Assembly: GCA_903887415.1 (NCBI GenBank)
Contig: CAISPO010000072.1
Span: 1-64,000 of the forward strand
Origin: an uncultured Bacteroidota bacterium
GTDB taxonomy: Bacteria > Bacteroidota > Bacteroidia > Chitinophagales > Chitinophagaceae
Length of the DNA stretch: 64,000 nucleotides
Reading direction: 5' to 3'
The position numbers and the translations under genes are program-made. Under the pieces are notes generated by a model. That model was not told where the DNA came from and ran no database searches. It saw nothing but the letters and a program-made list of their open reading frames with translations. This document shows, piece after piece, positions 53,201 to 61,638 of this stretch (the first letter of the stretch is position 1; each line of letters opens with the position of its first letter).

Positions 53201-54289
53201 CTATAGTTGTTTATAAATGTCCAATAATTTTTTCTCTTCTTCCTGCCAGCAATATTTTTCGCGGGCCAGTAGGCAGTTTTGCTGCAGCCCATGGTAGTAG
53301 CCCTCATCTTTCAGCAGTTTAGTTAGTTCGGCTGCAATAGTATCCGGTGTCGGGTTAGCGATAAGATCGGCTACCTCATATTGCTCATTGATGCGCTTGT
53401 ACTCAGGGTACTTTATGCACAACTGCGGTACACCATAGTGCATGTAATCAAAAAAACGATTCGCCAGAGACAACCTGTTGCTAAGGCTGGTATCCTCAAA
53501 CAAGGTTATGCCGATATAGGCCCTGATAGTATAGCCAGTCAATTCAGTAGGCGGCACATAACCTTTGAATACCACTTTGTCTGTCACGCCATATTGCTCT
53601 GCAAGCGCCTTAGCTTCCGCATAAAAATTGCCTTCGCCGCATACTATAAGCTGGGCATCTACATACTGCATGGCAGGTATAAGCTGCTCAAAACACCTGC
53701 CCACATTCACCCAGCCCTGGTAGAGTATGAACCGGTCTTTCTTTTCAGGTATCTCTACCGGTTTCAGAATGGTGGCATTGCGCACCACGCCATAATTCAC
53801 GCCGTACCTTTTCTTAAACTCATCTGCATAACACTCACCGATAGTATAGCCAACCCGGAAATGCGGCACAGTATGCTTGCCTATCCAAGTCCACATTTTA
53901 TGAACCGCGGGGCGGGAGATCACTTCCTTGAGGTCGGTAAATATCTCGTGGGCATCGTAAACCCTTTTTCTGCCGCGCAGCCTGGATGCATAATAAACCG
54001 GCAGTATAGTATCCAGATCTATGGCGCAGAGAATATCTGCCTTGCGAAAAAGAAGGAAGAAAAAAAGGTTGAGCCAGTAATGGAAATACATCAGCTTGCC
54101 ATGCTCCACAATAATGGGCAGGCGCACCTGCTTGAACGGGCGCTCTGTAAGCGGTTTGCTTTTCTTTTTTTTAAAACCCACAAGCGTCACATCGTACCCT
54201 GCATTGGCCAGCGATGTGCAGATACGTATCATGCGCTGGTCGTAGTTGAGGTCGTTGGTAACGGTGCAGATTATTCTTTTAGGTGGCAT
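53201..54289 (-). CDS. Family 4 glycosyltransferase (GT-B)
   Basis: 362 residues. The N-terminal Rossmann domain has MIRICTSLANAGYDVTLVGFKKKK, the middle has RKRVYDAHEIFTDLKEVI, and the C-terminal donor-binding domain has FILYQGWVNVGRCFEQLIPAM, VVFKGYVPP and GITLFEDTSLSNRLSLANRFFDYMHYGVPQL (an EX7E-type region). It would transfer sugar from a nucleotide donor in glycan assembly, with the GT2 enzyme nine bases downstream. The upstream 54290-54602 spacer holds a three-hairpin repeat. Confidence 0.85.
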   Translation of the reverse strand: MPPKRIICTVTNDLNYDQRMIRICTSLANAGYDVTLVGFKKKKSKPLTERPFKQVRLPIIVEHGKLMYFHYWLNLFFFLLFRKADILCAIDLDTILPVYYASRLRGRKRVYDAHEIFTDLKEVISRPAVHKMWTWIGKHTVPHFRVGYTIGECYADEFKKRYGVNYGVVRNATILKPVEIPEKKDRFILYQGWVNVGRCFEQLIPAMQYVDAQLIVCGEGNFYAEAKALAEQYGVTDKVVFKGYVPPTELTGYTIRAYIGITLFEDTSLSNRLSLANRFFDYMHYGVPQLCIKYPEYKRINEQYEVADLIANPTPDTIAAELTKLLKDEGYYHGLQQNCLLAREKYCWQEEEKKLLDIYKQL

Positions 54290-54360
54290 TTATTGGCTGT
54301 AAAGATAAGCCTAAAGCCTTATGTAGGGTCTGCTTAAAAAGTAAAGAATAATAGGAAAAA

Positions 54361-54445
54361 CCCCGAAAGGGGTCAAATCTGAATAGCCCCCTTCTCATCG
54401 GGGGCTATAGGCAAAGAAAATGACAACCCCGGGAGGGGTTGAATG
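54361..54445. repeat. Three-hairpin intergenic repeat, copy B
   Basis: Three stem-loops: CCCC-GAAA-GGGG (54361-54372), TAGCCCCC/GGGGGCTA (54384-54407), and CAACCCC/GGGGTTG (54424-54441). It corresponds to copy A (20970-21111) in reverse orientation; spacers such as AAATCTGAATA and GGTTGAATGT match while stem bases differ in compensating pairs. It fills the 54290-54602 spacer, where no gene is seen. Confidence 0.75.
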
Positions 54446-54602
54446 TGGTAAACAAAATGAAGTGCAAGGTTTTAATAGACAAAACATCAAATTCCTTGCA
54501 TCTAAAAAACGAAGTATCACTTGAAACGCAAATCCGATAACGCTGCAATTTTCTCAGCAAGCCCTATCCAGATAGCAGCGCCCATTTTGGGAGGTAATTA
54601 TA

Positions 54603-54905
54603 TCAGGTTGTTTTGACCTTGGCACGTGCTTTTTTGATAGCTTCCACTGCCATGCATATCTCATAGTCCTCATGCTCCAGTGCAATTCCCTCGCACAAAA
54701 AATTTAGGCTCCTGTCTGTAAGCTCCAGTTGATTTATGCGGGCTATCATATCGTTTGGAGACAGACTCATCAAAAAGACCCTGAGCTTTTCATTCGCATT
54801 TTTGGCATGTTTTTCCAATTCAAAAAGAGACTTTTTTGTTATTAGTATATCATCTTCTTCATCTTCGTAGTCTGTCCGTTGCAGATTGTCACTATTGGGA
54901 TTCAT
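54603..54905 (-). CDS. Small acidic hypothetical protein
   Basis: The ATG at 54905 is chosen over a longer frame from 54992, whose extra residues are unlike a normal N-terminus. The product is about 100 residues. It is acidic at the front (TDYEDEEDDILITKK), then helical (SLFELEKHAKNANEKLRVFLMSL), and ends in a KKARAKVK basic tail. A SPNDMIARINQLEL segment resembles short phosphopeptide-like regions but no family is recognised. Cytoplasmic. A large inverted repeat lies just upstream. Confidence 0.5.
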   Translation of the reverse strand: MNPNSDNLQRTDYEDEEDDILITKKSLFELEKHAKNANEKLRVFLMSLSPNDMIARINQLELTDRSLNFLCEGIALEHEDYEICMAVEAIKKARAKVKTT

Positions 54906-55008
54906 GGTTAATATTTGTCTAACTGCAAGCATAACCATGCCACGATTAAACATAGTTAAGCGCGCATGACCCTGTGCAGCCCATTTTGCCAACGTTCCTA
55001 TACTCTAT

Positions 55009-55072
55009 AACAGGCGTTAAATGAATATAGTAGCTTGGCGAAGTTACTATATTCATTTATTCTCCACCTGTT
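55009..55072. repeat. Nested long inverted repeat
   Basis: Inner arms AAATGAATATAGTA (55019-55032) and TACTATATTCATTT (55045-55058) are 14-bp perfect complements; outer arms AACAGG (55009-55014) and CCTGTT (55067-55072) extend the fold. It lies 12 bases after the stop of the M43 gene. It could be that gene's terminator or a small insertion; there is no strong T tract. Confidence 0.75.
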
Positions 55073-55083
55073 ATTGATCAGGA

Positions 55084-57318
55084 TCAATACACCACCAACT
55101 TCTGTGTCATGTTTACACCATCAACAGTAATGGTTACGAAATACATTCCTGCAGCCTGTGTGGCCGAACGTGATACGGATTCCTGCTGAATGCTGTTCGC
55201 AGTAAAAACCTTTGTGTTTTGATATACCAGTTTACCGGTAATATCTTTTATTGAATAGCTTACTGCGCCTGTATTGCCGGTCTTGAACACCATGCTAAAG
55301 CCATTGGAAGACGGGTTAGGGAATATATTAAATGAATTAGGCGATGCAGTTATTGCTTCTTTTATGCCTGCCGGGAAACCATCGAAGTACAGATTATCCA
55401 GGTACATATCATTGCCGGTATTGCCGGGGTGATAACGGAACCTGAAGAAGGTCTGCGCATTGCGAAAACTTGAGGGAATATTAATAGCGCGGGGCACCCA
55501 GGTAGTTGCGGAGTTAGGAACAAATTCGGTACCGTAATTTCCGTTATTATCAAGCCTTGTACTTCCGTAGCCACCGATCCTGTACCATGTGCCGCCGCCA
55601 TTAATGCTTACATCAACTTCCATTGAATCATCTACGGTAGTAGTTCCTCCTGCGATATTGTGATTGGTGTATGCGGCAGTAGTAAAGAAATTCAGGTACA
55701 GGTTATCTGTACTTGTGGAAAGGTTGAATGCAGGCGTATAAAAGTCATCGTGGTCGCCAACTGCGTTGCCGGTGATCCTGTCGGATGAGTCATATGAGCG
55801 GTAACGGATACAGGAATTATCGCCAATGCCGGCGCCGGTATAGAATTGCCATTTGAACTGGTTGTTATAAAAATTCATCATTGGCCAGTTGCTGATATCG
55901 CTTGCATTTGAGAAATTCTGTGTATATCCCATACCGCCCACGGTCGTTGTGTCTGCAACATACACGGCCTGCGTATTTACTATTGTATTACTACCGGCAT
56001 TAGAGGTAGCTGTCAGCGATACAGTAACCCAGCCAGGTACAGAGAACTGGTTAGTTACAGTTGACATGCTTGTGGAAGTGGGAGTTGTTGCACCATTTGA
56101 AAACGACCAGGAAACACCGGATACTGTATCATTCCAGCTTGCATTGCGGAAAACAAAGCTCGATGAATTATTGAAAGTAAGGAAATAAGCCCTTGCATCG
56201 GATGTAGGGCCTGTGCCCCTGTTCATAATAAAATCAGCAACCGGGGGAAGATCTGGCATAGGAGCCAGAGCGCCGGTAGCTGCCAGGTTAGCAGTAGTAT
56301 AAAGATTGTTTCTGCCGGCAGTAGCGCTGGTAAGCGCTGTGCGCATACGGGCAGCCTGTCCCTTAGTAAACATTTTAGAGCAGTAAGTATAGTCCATTAT
56401 GTTCTGCGAGTTAGCCGTGTCGGGATAGTTTACTATAGAATCCAGCACACCGTGCGAATCCATATAAGTAACCATATACCCGGTAGCGCAAGCAGTATCG
56501 TAAAGGGCAGCGGGCGTGCAGCCTGATGGGTTGTGGCCCTTCGTAGGGGGAGTATCATCCACATGATCGGTACCGCCGCAGGCCACACCGGGATTATTTG
56601 TATTGCCCCAGGGATGATAAAGATTCATAACATGTCCCATTTCGTGGGGTACGGTTTTGGCAACAGAAACATCAGATACGCTTACATAACTGGAAAGACA
56701 AATAATACCATCATAATAAGGCTCAAAAACCGCGGATGAGGGAAAATAAGCATAGGCCGCAACACCCACGTCTTCTGCGCCGAAAGTGCCGATGAACCAG
56801 ATATTTACGTACTTGTTAGGAGGCCATTGATTGAATTTCGCCTCATCATCAGCCGCAGCCGTAAGATACGACTGGAAACGGACGATACCTTTTGTGGGGT
56901 TGCCGTTGGGGTCTTTGGTAGCCAGGTGCAGCCTCATGCCGGGTTTGCCCACGTAGGGCACAAACGTAGGGATCACATCCGCGGTATCCGCATTCTCTTT
57001 CATATATACTACCGTCCAGTATTGGGCAGCATCGTAGAGAACAGTATCACTAAGGTTCTCATCACCGTAATCGTGGATAACATGGATAACAATAGGAACA
57101 TCATAGATAGTTGTGTCGGCAGCAGCGGTTGTCCTTTCGGCCATGCGCTTGCCCAGTTGCTCTTCAAACGCTTTTTCATACCCGGCAAGCTGGGGGTATT
57201 TGGCCAGCAATTTGCGGTAATGCTCGTCTGAACTGCATGGCTGCGCTTCAGACTGCGCACGTCCTATCCCTGCTATACATAATATAGCGGCTACAATAAA
57301 AATAAACCTACTGAACAT
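55084..57318 (-). CDS. Secreted M43-family zinc metalloprotease with PKD and T9SS domains
   Basis: The ATG at 57318 gives a signal peptide (MFSRFIFIVAAILCIAGIGRA); 744 residues. The zinc motif is HEMGHVMNLYH; most M43 enzymes read HExxHxxGxxH, so the usual Gly is Asn here. The Cys-rich TDHVDDTPPTKGHNPSGC and NIMDYTYCSKMFTKGQ (Met-turn) segments are M43 landmarks of the pappalysin/cytophagalysin type. A PKD domain (PPVADFIMNRGTGPTSDAR) and a jelly-roll-like region follow, then a type A sorting domain (FNIFPNPSSNGFSMVF to LVVY). It should be an exported protease for external protein breakdown. Confidence 0.9.
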   Translation of the reverse strand: MFSRFIFIVAAILCIAGIGRAQSEAQPCSSDEHYRKLLAKYPQLAGYEKAFEEQLGKRMAERTTAAADTTIYDVPIVIHVIHDYGDENLSDTVLYDAAQYWTVVYMKENADTADVIPTFVPYVGKPGMRLHLATKDPNGNPTKGIVRFQSYLTAAADDEAKFNQWPPNKYVNIWFIGTFGAEDVGVAAYAYFPSSAVFEPYYDGIICLSSYVSVSDVSVAKTVPHEMGHVMNLYHPWGNTNNPGVACGGTDHVDDTPPTKGHNPSGCTPAALYDTACATGYMVTYMDSHGVLDSIVNYPDTANSQNIMDYTYCSKMFTKGQAARMRTALTSATAGRNNLYTTANLAATGALAPMPDLPPVADFIMNRGTGPTSDARAYFLTFNNSSSFVFRNASWNDTVSGVSWSFSNGATTPTSTSMSTVTNQFSVPGWVTVSLTATSNAGSNTIVNTQAVYVADTTTVGGMGYTQNFSNASDISNWPMMNFYNNQFKWQFYTGAGIGDNSCIRYRSYDSSDRITGNAVGDHDDFYTPAFNLSTSTDNLYLNFFTTAAYTNHNIAGGTTTVDDSMEVDVSINGGGTWYRIGGYGSTRLDNNGNYGTEFVPNSATTWVPRAINIPSSFRNAQTFFRFRYHPGNTGNDMYLDNLYFDGFPAGIKEAITASPNSFNIFPNPSSNGFSMVFKTGNTGAVSYSIKDITGKLVYQNTKVFTANSIQQESVSRSATQAAGMYFVTITVDGVNMTQKLVVY

Positions 57319-57458
57319 GAGAATTTTGAATTGAATAAAAATGAGTGCGCAATATAGCAATTTTTTGGTTATCAGCGAAAATGACTTAGTTCTGCACTGG
57401 TATGTCTTAGACCAATAAAAAGCCTCAAAGTTTAAAAATTGCAATAAATAACGTGTTT

Positions 57459-58028
57459 CTAAAAAGAAACGCGGTCGTAAATGTCTTTTAAAGGAAGCAG
57501 CATATCAATACTGTTTATGGGCAGCACCTCATTTATGCCGTCAATTTCCGTTATTTTCCAACTGCGGTCTTCTTCGAGGCGTATTATTTCGGCATGATAG
57601 CTATTAGAGTCAATAAGAATGTATTCTTTTAAGGAAGGAATTTTCTGGTAATAAAAGTATTTATAGCCCCTGTCGTTTTGCTCTGTGCTCTTGCTCATTA
57701 CTTCGATAACGACTGATGGATTGGTAATCGTGTCGAAACGATCGTCTTTCAGCTCTGTTTCACCACAAACTATAGTTACATCCGGGTACATATAGGATTC
57801 AAAAAGGGAAGTGGCAATCCGAAGGTCAGAAGGATATACCCTGCATGGATTATTTTTAAGAAAACCGTGCAGTTCGCCAATTAGATTGCTGACAATGAGA
57901 TTATGTTTTTCGGTATTGCCAGCCATTGCGACAACTTCTCCATTGAAATACTCGTGCTTCTCCCTGGAATTAACTTCCAAAGCGAAATACTCCTCAGGTG
58001 AAACATATTTTGGTACAAGGTAAGCCAT
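57459..58028 (-). CDS. Uma2-family (DUF820) PD-(D/E)xK nuclease-like protein
   Basis: 189 residues. The Uma2 pattern is complete: VSPEEYFALEVNSREKHEYFNGEVVAMAG, NLIGELHGFL, YPDVTIVCGE, TNPSVVIEVMSKSTEQNDRGYKYFYYQKI and LKEYILIDS. The Asp in YPDV and Glu-x-Met in VIEVMS are the nuclease core residues. The family is abundant in cyanobacteria and Bacteroidota, and no target is established. The tRNA-Gly gene is upstream by 33 bases. Confidence 0.85.
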   Translation of the reverse strand: MAYLVPKYVSPEEYFALEVNSREKHEYFNGEVVAMAGNTEKHNLIVSNLIGELHGFLKNNPCRVYPSDLRIATSLFESYMYPDVTIVCGETELKDDRFDTITNPSVVIEVMSKSTEQNDRGYKYFYYQKIPSLKEYILIDSNSYHAEIIRLEEDRSWKITEIDGINEVLPINSIDMLLPLKDIYDRVSF

Positions 58029-58061
58029 ATCAAACTCCCTGGAGAAATAAAAAAATCAAAG

Positions 58062-58134
58062 AGCGGAAGACGAGACTCGAACCCGCGACCCTCAGCTTGG
58101 GAAGCTGATGCTCTACCAACTGAGCTACTTCCGC
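58062..58134 (-). tRNA. tRNA-Gly (anticodon CCC)
   Basis: 73 nucleotides on the minus strand. GCGGAAG (5') pairs with CTTCCGC (3') in the acceptor stem. D arm AGCTCAGTTGGTAGAGC, anticodon stem TCAGC/GCTGA with loop TTCCCAA (anticodon CCC), and T arm GCGGGTTCGAGTCTCGT are all present. The 3' CCA is not encoded. Confidence 0.95.
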
Positions 58135-58163
58135 TTATTGCCGTAAAAATAGGCTTTTTAGCT

Positions 58164-58940
58164 TTATCTGAACCAAGTTTTTGAAGTAGTACAAAAAAAG
58201 TACCCTTCTGCACTGGATTCAAACCACCTATCATAACAAAAATAATACGTTTTATCGCCCAGTTTTATAGCAGGAAAACCATAACCCGTCATTTTAATTG
58301 GAAAATCAAGTTGATGCAGATATCCGTTATAATAATCCGCTGCATTATATCTGTTATAATACAGGTCCAGTGTGTCAAAATGCGGGACTGCATTAAAAAA
58401 AACTTTGTCTTGTTCGCTAAACTTCAGCCTTATCGTCTTACGGATATGCTTTTGAACTCCCGATACGTCATCCCAGTGCGTGTCACGTATTGATAGCTTC
58501 ATCCGGTAATTCGGCTTTTTTCGTTTCTCGGAAACAGAACCAATAACCTCGTACACCGGAGTCGGCTCCGTGTGACGCCGTGCATATATTCGTTTGCTGG
58601 GTATATGCAATGCCGCATATACCTTCTTGTTTTGTATGCATATCAGCAATAAACACTGACTTGTAATCTCTCCCCGAAAAGTGGGCAAATCATAAGTTAC
58701 CGCAGCAAAATTTTTATTGAGCAAGCTAACCGTTATTTCGCCAGAGTATTCATTGGGGACGTAAAGGGTATCACAATTGCTTGCAACCATGAATGTTCTA
58801 CCACCATTCTCATTTTTACATATCACAACCTCTTCCTGCGTACCTTCTAAAGACTCAATGGAAAAGGTTTGTCCATATGCGATAAAGTTTATGAAAAGGA
58901 AGGATAAGAAGGTTATTGCAAAAAGTTTTATTACAGACAT
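58164..58940 (-). CDS. Secreted hypothetical protein
   Basis: 258 residues. Signal peptide MSVIKLFAITFLSFLFINFIAYGQ. The mature chain is a beta-rich domain with many Lys and Arg (RIYARRHTEPTPVYEV, SEKRKKPNYRMKLSIRD) and six Cys (VICK, NCDTLYV, QCLLLIC, YYFCYD, YFFCTTS). It ends in a Tyr/Phe-rich segment (KTYYFCYDRWFESSAEGYFF). No recognised family. It lies immediately upstream of the tRNA-Gly gene in the same direction, but co-transcription is unlikely. Confidence 0.6.
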   Translation of the reverse strand: MSVIKLFAITFLSFLFINFIAYGQTFSIESLEGTQEEVVICKNENGGRTFMVASNCDTLYVPNEYSGEITVSLLNKNFAAVTYDLPTFRGEITSQCLLLICIQNKKVYAALHIPSKRIYARRHTEPTPVYEVIGSVSEKRKKPNYRMKLSIRDTHWDDVSGVQKHIRKTIRLKFSEQDKVFFNAVPHFDTLDLYYNRYNAADYYNGYLHQLDFPIKMTGYGFPAIKLGDKTYYFCYDRWFESSAEGYFFCTTSKTWFR

Positions 58941-59032
58941 TTTCTATCGGGAGAGTTACTTCCGCTTGTTACCTTAAAATTAGGGTTTTCTTTGGAAATT
59001 CAAGTTCCAACATAAAAAAATGACTCGCTATT

Positions 59033-59800
59033 TTACTCCACCACAAACACCTTCCCACCATTAAAATCCCTATGCTCCCCATATTTCACATACCCTAGCT
59101 GGTTGGTGAGCATGCGCGTATTGCCTATTTTAAATTCAGGGATATTGCAGTGGTGGTGGCCATATATCCCGCAGTCGATGCCGGAGGTATCTATAAAGTC
59201 ATAAAGCTCGGAGGCAAAGGCCTGGTTGAGGACATCGGCTTTATATTTTTCCGGGTAGTGCATGAAGGTGGGCACGTGATGCGTCATTACTATTTTATTT
59301 GCTGTTCCGGCATCGGCTAACGCCTGCTCTATAAATTTGAGGCAGGCTTCATACAGGCTGTTGTATGTAGGTATGTTTAGTTTACCACGTCCATTATTGA
59401 TCACATGAAAATCGCTCATGGCGCGTGTTATCGCGAGTTCATCTGCAGGGTTTATGCGGCTCCAGAGGGTGGAGCATATCAGGGTAACATCTTCAATGGC
59501 AATGCTGGTGTTGTTTACCAGGAAAACATTATCCCTTATTGGCTCCATCACTACCCCGTTCCTGCGGGCAATATCAGACCCATAATATTCGTGGTTGCCG
59601 GGTATCCAGTAGGCAGCCTTAAAATTGCGGGAGACAAAATCGAAAAAATAGTTATGCTGATCCAGCACTGCAAAGGGCACAATATCGCCGGCAAGTAACA
59701 ATATATCTCCTTTTACCTCCAGCGGATATCTACGTACTAATCTGCTATTCAAGTCAAACTCCAGGTGCAGGTCTGAGCAATACTGTATTGTTAGGGGCAT
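59033..59800 (-). CDS. Calcineurin-like metallophosphoesterase
   Basis: 255 residues. The five metal-binding blocks are present: CSDLHLEF (8-15), LLLAGDIV, WIPGNHEYYGSD, MTHHVPTFMHY and GIYGHHHCNI. The closest look is to small cytoplasmic phosphodiesterases of unknown substrate. No signal peptide. It is followed, 35 bases away on the other side, by the DsbA-like gene, so it may be part of a larger minus-strand unit with 59836-60820. Confidence 0.85.
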   Translation of the reverse strand: MPLTIQYCSDLHLEFDLNSRLVRRYPLEVKGDILLLAGDIVPFAVLDQHNYFFDFVSRNFKAAYWIPGNHEYYGSDIARRNGVVMEPIRDNVFLVNNTSIAIEDVTLICSTLWSRINPADELAITRAMSDFHVINNGRGKLNIPTYNSLYEACLKFIEQALADAGTANKIVMTHHVPTFMHYPEKYKADVLNQAFASELYDFIDTSGIDCGIYGHHHCNIPEFKIGNTRMLTNQLGYVKYGEHRDFNGGKVFVVE

Positions 59801-59835
59801 TCCGGCAATCGTTTATTTTTGCTACTGTTCATAAA

Positions 59836-60354
59836 TCATTTAGACCTCAAATAATAGAGGAGGTCATCTTCTTCCCAACTGCGGTTGTATCTTTCTCCAT
59901 TGATAAAAAAGGTTGGTGTGCCGTTCACGCCGCTGAGGGCGCCGCTTTCAAAATCACCCTCCACTTTATCGAGTACTGCGGGCGTTTCAAAATCCACTGT
60001 GAATTTTGCCACGTCCAGGCCAATGCGGGCGGCATACTTAACTAAATGGGAATCGCCGAGGTGTTCCTGGTGCTCAAAAATAATGTCGTGCATCTCCCAG
60101 AACTTTCCTTGCAGCGCCGCCGCCTCGGCTGCCACTGCGGCATTGGTGGCATTAGGGTGCACTTCAGCCAGGGGGAAATTGCGAAAAACAAACTTTAGTT
60201 TATCCCCCATTTTTTCCTGTATGCTTTTTATTATCGGATAGGCGCGGCCGCAATGCGGGCACTGATAGTCGCCATATTCAACCAGCTCAATGGCCGCATT
60301 TTTATTCCCCTGGATATGATCTTTACCACCCACCGGTGGCTTTAATTTTGACAT
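59836..60354 (-). CDS. DsbA-family thiol oxidoreductase (cytoplasmic)
   Basis: 172 residues. The active site CPHC lies in VEYGDYQCPHCGRAYPIIK; a long helical insertion (HPNATNAAVAAEAAALQGKFWEMHDIIFEHQ) and the cis-Pro loop GTPTFFINGERY follow, as in DsbA/FrnE-like proteins. There is no signal peptide, so it should act in the cytoplasm, unlike classical DsbA. It follows the peroxiredoxin gene by seven bases in the same direction, so the two are probably an operon in thiol/peroxide defence. Confidence 0.85.
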   Translation of the reverse strand: MSKLKPPVGGKDHIQGNKNAAIELVEYGDYQCPHCGRAYPIIKSIQEKMGDKLKFVFRNFPLAEVHPNATNAAVAAEAAALQGKFWEMHDIIFEHQEHLGDSHLVKYAARIGLDVAKFTVDFETPAVLDKVEGDFESGALSGVNGTPTFFINGERYNRSWEEDDLLYYLRSK

Positions 60355-60361
60355 ACGTTAT

Positions 60362-60820
60362 CTATTTTTTCATTTCATTTAATGCATCAATAATGCCATC
60401 TGCACCCGGATTGATACCTACCGGCGATAAATAACTCCAACGGATCACACCCACTTCGTCAATAACATACAATGCCCTTTTGCACTGACCTTCCTCATTA
60501 TCATATACATCATACAATTTGGCGACAGCACCTTTTGGCTCATAGTCGGCCAATAAAGGGAAATGCAGTTTTCTGTCTTGCGCAAAAGCCATGTGGCACC
60601 ATTTGCTGTCCACCGAAATACCCAGTAGTTGTGCATTATGTTTACTAAATATCTTAAGCATTTCATTATAGAGCGCCATCTGGTCTCCGCACACCGGGCT
60701 CCAGTCTGCCGGGTAAAATGCAAGTATTACCCTTTTGCCCTTAAGTTGGCTTAAAGACAGCTTTTGGTCTGGTGTTGTATTTAAAGAAAAATCGGGGGCC
60801 TGCGTTCCTGTTTTCAGCAT
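60362..60820 (-). CDS. Peroxiredoxin (AhpC/TSA, AhpE-like)
   Basis: 152 residues. The catalytic region is FYPADWSPVCGDQ, with the peroxidatic Cys in the PxxSxxC position. Two further Cys occur: SKWCHMAF and EGQCKRALYVIDE, at positions where AhpE-type enzymes usually have Ser or Asp. One may act as resolving Cys. Start chosen at ATG 60820. It should reduce H2O2 or organic peroxides. The DsbA-like gene follows seven bases later. Confidence 0.85.
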   Translation of the reverse strand: MLKTGTQAPDFSLNTTPDQKLSLSQLKGKRVILAFYPADWSPVCGDQMALYNEMLKIFSKHNAQLLGISVDSKWCHMAFAQDRKLHFPLLADYEPKGAVAKLYDVYDNEEGQCKRALYVIDEVGVIRWSYLSPVGINPGADGIIDALNEMKK

Positions 60821-60996
60821 AGGTTATGAAATTATCGCTATAAAAATAAGGCTTGAATAAATAAGAACTAGCTATTTTTTATTTTTGATGTATTGCTGCG
60901 TGTTTGATATGCTATTCTGGGGCGCCAAGCATGTTGACGGGCGCAGTTTTGATAATGCTGAGAACCGCCCCGACAATCTGCAGATACCTATGATCA

Positions 60997-61035
60997 GAAA
61001 AAAATAAGCTTCATTTATCCCAGGATAAATGAAGC
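60997..61035 (-). terminator. Terminator of the DoxX-family gene
   Basis: On the minus strand GCTTCATTTATCC and GGATAAATGAAGC form a 13-bp perfect stem around a two-base loop, followed by TTATTTTTTT. It is 22 bases after the stop of the DoxX gene. The remaining 60821-60996 shows no gene. Confidence 0.9.
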
Positions 61036-61056
61036 CGTAGCCCGCAACGATTATCA

Positions 61057-61542
61057 TTAGGCTATTGTTTTCTGCTTTCTGAAAAAATGATCGAGCGATC
61101 GCGTGCCCGGCCCTTCAATTACTAAAAAGAGTGACACCAGCAATTGCGCGTAGTCCGACCTTATCTCATGCAGCACCGCACCCAGGCCTGTTTTGGGTGG
61201 CGCTACAGGCATGGGCAGCGGGCTGGTGCCCATGTAGAGGCTTATCTTCGTAGTTAAGATGGCTACGACCATCTCTATAATGAAGATCAGTGCCGAGAGG
61301 CGTGTAAGAATTCCTAAAATAAGGCATAGCCCTCCTACTATCTCCAGTGTAGCAACAAAGTCGGCAGTAATATACGGAATGGGGAAACCCAATTTGGTGA
61401 ACCGCCCTACCCCCTGGTTGGGAAATACAAATTTGAGGATACCTTCCCAAAAGAAAACCCCGCCCGCCATCAGGCGCAGGATAAGAATTGAATTTTGATT
61501 GCTAACCGGAGGGTTCATAACCCAATTGATGAATGATTTCAT
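61057..61542 (-). CDS. DoxX-family membrane protein
   Basis: 161 residues starting from the ATG at 61542. Four hydrophobic helices (SILILRLMAGGVFFWEGILKFV, TADFVATLEIVGGLCLILGIL, ALIFIIEMVVAILTTKISLYM, YAQLLVSLFLVIEG) and the RLMAGxxFxxxGxxK and AxxEIxGGxxLxxGxxTR patterns of DoxX/thiosulfate-quinone oxidoreductase-type proteins are visible. The function varies within the family. It has its own -7 box (61560-61567) and terminator. Confidence 0.85.
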   Translation of the reverse strand: MKSFINWVMNPPVSNQNSILILRLMAGGVFFWEGILKFVFPNQGVGRFTKLGFPIPYITADFVATLEIVGGLCLILGILTRLSALIFIIEMVVAILTTKISLYMGTSPLPMPVAPPKTGLGAVLHEIRSDYAQLLVSLFLVIEGPGTRSLDHFFRKQKTIA

Positions 61543-61559
61543 AATTATGTGTTTTAAAC

Positions 61560-61567
61560 CAAAAGTA
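61560..61567 (-). promoter_or_regulatory. -7 box (TACTTTTG) of the DoxX gene
   Basis: Exact TAnnTTTG match on the minus strand, 17 bases before the ATG at 61542. No clear -33 element. Confidence 0.45.
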
Positions 61568-61638
61568 GCGGACAGTACCCTAAGTGCATGGCGCATTTCG
61601 GCAGGATGATGAAAACGCCCGGCAAGATGAGTAAAAGC

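Noticed and set aside
53381-54337. 318-codon plus-strand frame opposite the GT4 gene
   Set aside because: Antisense of a clear glycosyltransferase; His/Ile-rich translation with no family match.
60872-61057. 61-codon minus-strand frame
   Set aside because: It lies over the terminator of the DoxX gene and has no recognisable feature.
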